From Denitrovibrio sp. (GTDB lineage: Bacteria; Chrysiogenota; Deferribacteres; Deferribacterales; Geovibrionaceae): DNA of 64,000 nt. The stretch covers positions 1 through 64,000 of the forward strand of contig PKTN01000005.1 in NCBI GenBank assembly GCA_002869185.1, given 5' to 3'. Of the stretch, positions 60,621 through 64,000 are shown in pieces. How positions within the stretch are numbered: the stretch's first letter is position 1; every line of letters starts with the position of its first letter. The position numbers and the translations under genes were made by a program. A model generated the notes under the pieces. That model was not told the DNA's origin. It ran no database searches and saw only the letters and a program-made list of their open reading frames with translations.

Positions 60621-62275
60621 ATGTCTAAATATCTTTCAGCCACTTCTAGTGCTATCTCAATATGATTATAAATATTATTCTCACCAACTAAAGTCGTTGT
60701 TCCACTTTTTTGAAGCACTTCCATAAGATCATCATTTACCCCAGAGAGTATAAGCCTAGTTCCATCTGATTGTGTCTTAGCTATGATATCCTGCAATGCT
60801 CTGAGTGCAGTAGCATCAATCATATTAATATGACGTAATCTGAGTATAAGTACTTCAGGGGTGTAATCGACAATGCTAAGAGTGTCTTTAAAGTGGTTTG
60901 TAGCACCAAAAAAGAATGGACCAAACACTTCAAATATCTCAAGCCCTTTCGGAAAGATACGTCCATGAAGGTCAGCGTCGTCAATCTCGTCATCATCGAG
61001 CTCTTTATTAATATGTCTAACCTCAGTTGTCGAAGCCATCCTATTCATAAAAAGTAGTGCCGAAAGTACCACACCTGTTTCAATGGCAACTGTTAAGTCT
61101 ATAAAAACAGTTAAAAGGAATGTAATTATCATCACAGCAATATCGGGCTTAGGTGACTTTAGTAGCTTAACAAACACCTTCCATTCACTCATATGGTAAG
61201 CGACAACAAGCAGAATTCCAGCTAGGCAACTCATAGGAATCAGTTTAGCGTATGGAGCAAAAAAGAGCAGAATAGCGAGCAAGGTAAACGCATGCATCAA
61301 CCCAGAAACTGGCGATACTGCACCACTTTTAATGTTAGTAGCTGTTCTAGCTATTGCACCTGTCGCTGGGATACCACCAAAGACTGGCGATGCAATATTT
61401 GCTATCCCTTGAGCAACAAGCTCCACATTAGAGTTATGCTTTGTCCCTTTCATACCATCTGCAACAACAGCAGACAACAGCGACTCAATAGCACCAAGCA
61501 AGGCTATGGTTATTGCTGATGGCAATATAGCAGGAAGCAGGCGAAGGTCTATCACAGGAAGCGAAGGCATAGGTAAACTCGAAGGAATTTCACCAAAAAG
61601 CTTACCAATTGTATCTACTGGCAGATCAAATATGCTGACAAGAATAGTTGATGCTAAGATCGCAACAATAGACCCTGGCAATTTCCTTGTAACCTTAGGT
61701 AACAAGACAATTATAAAAATAGATAACAAACCTATCAGAGCTGAATAAATGTTTAATGAATCCATAGAGGATGTATACAAGAATATCTTATCAATAAAGC
61801 CTTCCGGTGATCTTGTCAGAGTCAGACCAAAGAAATCTTTAACCTGTGTCACTGCGATGATAAGCGCGATACCACTTGTAAAACCAATAGTCATTGGGTA
61901 TGGGATAAATTTGATAGCTGTCCCAAAACGGAATAAACCAAATATGACTAGCATAATACCAGCTAGGAAAGTAGCCATGGCGAGACCACTATAACCAAAC
62001 TTAGCCACAATATCAGCCACAACAACTATGAAAGCTCCAGTTGGACCACCTATCTGAAATTTACTACCACCAAGAAAACTGATAATAAAACCTGCAATAA
62101 TTGCAGTATAAAGCCCTTGTGCGGGATTGACACCAGAAGCAATAGCAAATGCAATCGCCAAAGGGAGGGCAACGACACCAACAATAGCACCAGAGACAGC
62201 ATCATTATAAAAACTTTTAAAGCTGTAACCTTTCTTTAATTCTGAGAATAAGGTAGGGACAAAAGACTTGCTCAT
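60602..62275 (-). CDS. SulP family anion (sulphate) permease with STAS domain
   Basis: A 557-residue transporter. Residues 1-420 form the SulP membrane core (FYNDAVSGAIVGVVALPLAIAFAIASGVNPAQGLYTAIIAGFI, GGTPATGAIARTA-type FGGIPATGAIARTATNIKSGAVSPVSGLMH). Residues 440-550 are a cytoplasmic STAS domain (VLILRLRHINMIDATALRALQDI). It imports sulphate, bicarbonate or another anion. It is monocistronic and convergent with the NuoG-like gene; its stop codon lies in that gene's terminator. Confidence 0.95.
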   Translation of the reverse strand: MSKSFVPTLFSELKKGYSFKSFYNDAVSGAIVGVVALPLAIAFAIASGVNPAQGLYTAIIAGFIISFLGGSKFQIGGPTGAFIVVVADIVAKFGYSGLAMATFLAGIMLVIFGLFRFGTAIKFIPYPMTIGFTSGIALIIAVTQVKDFFGLTLTRSPEGFIDKIFLYTSSMDSLNIYSALIGLLSIFIIVLLPKVTRKLPGSIVAILASTILVSIFDLPVDTIGKLFGEIPSSLPMPSLPVIDLRLLPAILPSAITIALLGAIESLLSAVVADGMKGTKHNSNVELVAQGIANIASPVFGGIPATGAIARTATNIKSGAVSPVSGLMHAFTLLAILLFFAPYAKLIPMSCLAGILLVVAYHMSEWKVFVKLLKSPKPDIAVMIITFLLTVFIDLTVAIETGVVLSALLFMNRMASTTEVRHINKELDDDEIDDADLHGRIFPKGLEIFEVFGPFFFGATNHFKDTLSIVDYTPEVLILRLRHINMIDATALRALQDIIAKTQSDGTRLILSGVNDDLMEVLQKSGTTTLVGENNIYNHIEIALEVAERYLDIKKADS

Positions 62276-62372
62276 GCTAAATAGACCTCCATGATAAAAT
62301 ATAGGTAGATATCAGGTGGTTATTGCAAAGACCTTGTAAAGAAAGGATATAGCCAGATGATAGGTACCTTTA

Positions 62373-62412
62373 GATCATTAGAAATGATCGAAAGGCGGAT
62401 GCGTAATCCGTC
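62373..62412. repeat. Two adjacent hairpins upstream of sulP and the ankyrin gene
   Basis: GATCATT/AATGATC (62373-62389, 3-base loop) and GGCGGAT/ATCCGTC (62394-62412, 5-base loop) lie in the divergent gap. They may be an operator or a transcript end; no T run follows on either strand within a few bases. Confidence 0.45.
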
Positions 62413-62538
62413 ATGCACTTAATGTTTCTACCTTTTTGGTCAAAAAATCAAGTAGAAATTTATTAAATAAATATATCCATTTTCAATTAGAACTCTTTAA
62501 AAAGTTGTTTTTTTCTTGTATTATCACAGGCAGAGGTA

Positions 62539-63366
62539 ATGATGAGTAAAACAATACCACTTTTAATACTCGTTCTTTTTGCGAGTATAATTATTTTTTT
62601 AGTTGCGGATTCGAGAACAGACAACCCAATAATAGTCGACAGGCTGATCAAAATTGTATACCCAGACTGGTCCACTCCAGCCCAGAAAAGACAGATTGAA
62701 GGTGAAGTAGCCAAACCAACAAGAGATATTGTCGGTAGTAATGAAGACATTATCACTTCGGGCAAAATTGACAGTAACACACCTCAGATTGATACTGAAA
62801 GTAGCATGGCGCTTTTAAATGCCTCCCAAAGTGGCAATCCAGATGTAGTCAAAAGTCTTATCAGAAGCGGTGTCAGCATTAACACTCAAGACGAGTATGG
62901 TAATACCCCACTCAACCTTGCTGTAATGCGTGGACAAACTGATGTTGTAAATACTCTCCTTATAAATGGAGCTGACCCTGACTTACCTAACGAAGACTGA
63001 TATACTCCCACTGCAAACGCAGCCAGACAGAGACGTGAAAAACTCACTGCTATGCTTCTAGAAAGAGGGGCTGACCCTAATGCTGCTAATTCAGAAGGAG
63101 TAACACCTCTTATGTTAGCTGCAAAATATGGTCACGAAGGTATAGTAGATCTCATGATACAGTACAAAGCTGAAGTAAATATGAGAGATAATCTTGGCAG
63201 ATCCGCCATGATGTATGCAGCAGAGCATGGATACGCAAGGATTGTTATAGCTCTCTTGAGCATGGGGGCAGATAAGAACTCCCAAGACAATCTCGGCAAT
63301 ACTGCAAAAGATTATGCGACTCGGTTTGGTCACGAATCTACAGCTATCATCCTCGATCGCAACTGA
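62539..63366 (+). pseudogene. Membrane-anchored ankyrin repeat protein interrupted by TGA
   Basis: The frame encodes about 275 residues: an N-terminal membrane anchor (IPLLILVLFASIIIFLVA), a linker, then about five ankyrin repeats (DEYGNTPLNLAVMRGQTDVVNTLLINGADPDL, SEGVTPLMLAAKYGHEGIVDLMIQYKAEVNM, DNLGNTAKDYATRFGHESTAIIL). TGA at 62998-63000 stands inside the second repeat at the Gly of the usual DGYTP turn. Ankyrin coding resumes in the same frame on the other side. An alternative ATG at 62542 fits the GAGG site better. A downstream ATG at 63052 could restart translation of the last repeats. Confidence 0.85.
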
Positions 63367-63465
63367 GAAGGTAAGCACCTGCAAGCATAATTGAGGAGAT
63401 TTTCTGTTCCGTCACTCTAAATGAGTGAGACGGGTGAAAAATCTTACCCATACTGAATCAATCGA

Positions 63466-63954
63466 CTAAAACAGGTAGCCGATTTCGATATATATAGCAA
63501 AAAAACCAGCTCCAAGTTTAGCAAAAGTACCAAGGAACCTACCAAAAAGAACGCCCTTCGCCTTCTCTTTAGCACGTGGCATAGATGTTCCGGAAGCAAG
63601 TTCATACACGAGTGCTCCTAAATATGCACCAAGGAAAGTACCAATAACAGCGCCAAGTCCAAAGAAGAGTGGTGACATAATAATACCGAATACTATCGCT
63701 ACTATTATAGACGCCCAAAGCCCTTTACTGCTCACACCAAATCTCTTACCAACCACAAAACTAGTATAAAACTCTGCAACTTCACCAGCCGCTATTATAA
63801 ATAGCACAGAAATCAGAAGTTTTGTCCCTATGTAACCAGAGAAGTACATGATAACTGGGATTAAGGCTGAGATCATCCCACCGGGGAGACCTATAAGATT
63901 ACTTAAAACTAAAACTGACTGTAAACCGATTAGAATAATTATAATTGTTTCCAT
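63466..63954 (-). CDS. DUF456 family membrane protein
   Basis: A 162-residue inner-membrane protein with about four hydrophobic segments and the Gly-rich DUF456 pattern (GLPGGMISALIPVIMYFSG, AGEVAEFYTSFVVGKRFGVSSKGLWASIIVAIVFGIIMSPLFFGLGAVIGTFLGAYLGALVYEL). The function of the family is unknown. It is convergent with the ankyrin gene. The window ends just upstream of its start. Confidence 0.85.
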   Translation of the reverse strand: METIIIILIGLQSVLVLSNLIGLPGGMISALIPVIMYFSGYIGTKLLISVLFIIAAGEVAEFYTSFVVGKRFGVSSKGLWASIIVAIVFGIIMSPLFFGLGAVIGTFLGAYLGALVYELASGTSMPRAKEKAKGVLFGRFLGTFAKLGAGFFAIYIEIGYLF

Positions 63955-64000
63955 ATAGCATTCTACACTTATTAAATATAAAATTAAAGTGAAGGTGGTT

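Noticed and set aside
62998-63000. TGA read as selenocysteine in the ankyrin gene
   Set aside because: The position is a structural Gly in ankyrin repeats, and the following sequence lacks a bacterial SECIS with a GU apex at the right distance.

Overview
The window is a chromosomal segment of a low-GC (about 40% by eye), Gram-negative, flagellated anaerobe. P-ring and L-ring flagellar genes, a Tat-exported [NiFe] hydrogenase, a NuoG-type iron-sulphur protein, substrate-binding proteins without a lipobox and a CsrA/FliW module suggest Deferribacterota (Denitrovibrio/Geovibrio-like). That placement is recall and was not checked by any search.

Layout. 1-200: end of a 99-bp tandem array. 0.2-8.1 kb (minus): two overlapping cation antiporter-like genes, then a LysE exporter, AraC regulator, KefB-type antiporter and a histidine kinase with a periplasmic binding domain; OsmC and IspF read the other way. 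8.8-12.9 kb: a YjfB-like protein and three tandem, equal-length branched-chain-amino-acid-type binding proteins, then tRNA-Met. 12,997-26,414: a 13.4-kb element integrated in that tRNA. It has a tyrosine integrase, three integrase arm-like sites at each end, a DUF3800 protein, a decayed tRNA-Arg with a second att-like signature, two very large proteins resembling podoviral internal virion proteins, a zinc-finger-like phage protein, a serine recombinase and a membrane/coiled-coil protein of unknown role. No capsid, portal or terminase gene is visible. 26.4-28 kb: a 26-residue protein made of six lysine triplets, divergent from a small HTH-like gene, then two envelope proteins.

28.1-41 kb (minus) is a flagellar cluster: unknown lipoprotein-flgF-flgG-flgA-flgH-flgI-flgJ, then flgM-flgN-flgK-flgL-fliW-csrA. 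A sigma-54-like promoter lies before the first set and a sigma-28-like promoter before flgM, which fits early hook/basal-body and late filament-stage classes. FlgL is about four times the usual size.

41.3-47.2 kb: a Fur/Zur-type regulator overlapping a zinc-binding protein gene, a radical SAM gene, and a hydrogenase operon whose large subunit has an in-frame TAG before its second nickel-binding motif. 47.4-52.7 kb: a TPR protein and lysA-dapF-dapA-dapB. 52.7-56 kb: a structured intergenic region, a prepilin, a cluster of intergenic palindromic repeats around a stop-interrupted GIY-YIG gene, and a formyltransferase-like protein. 56.3-62.3 kb: a NuoF/GltD hybrid flavoprotein, a NuoG-like protein and a SulP permease. 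62.5-64 kb: a stop-interrupted ankyrin protein and a DUF456 membrane protein.

The best leads are three genes each broken by one in-frame stop that is a single G-to-T change from the expected codon, the lysine-triplet microprotein with its divergent operator-like repeats, the sparse phage-like element, and the pairing of intergenic repeats with a GIY-YIG gene.
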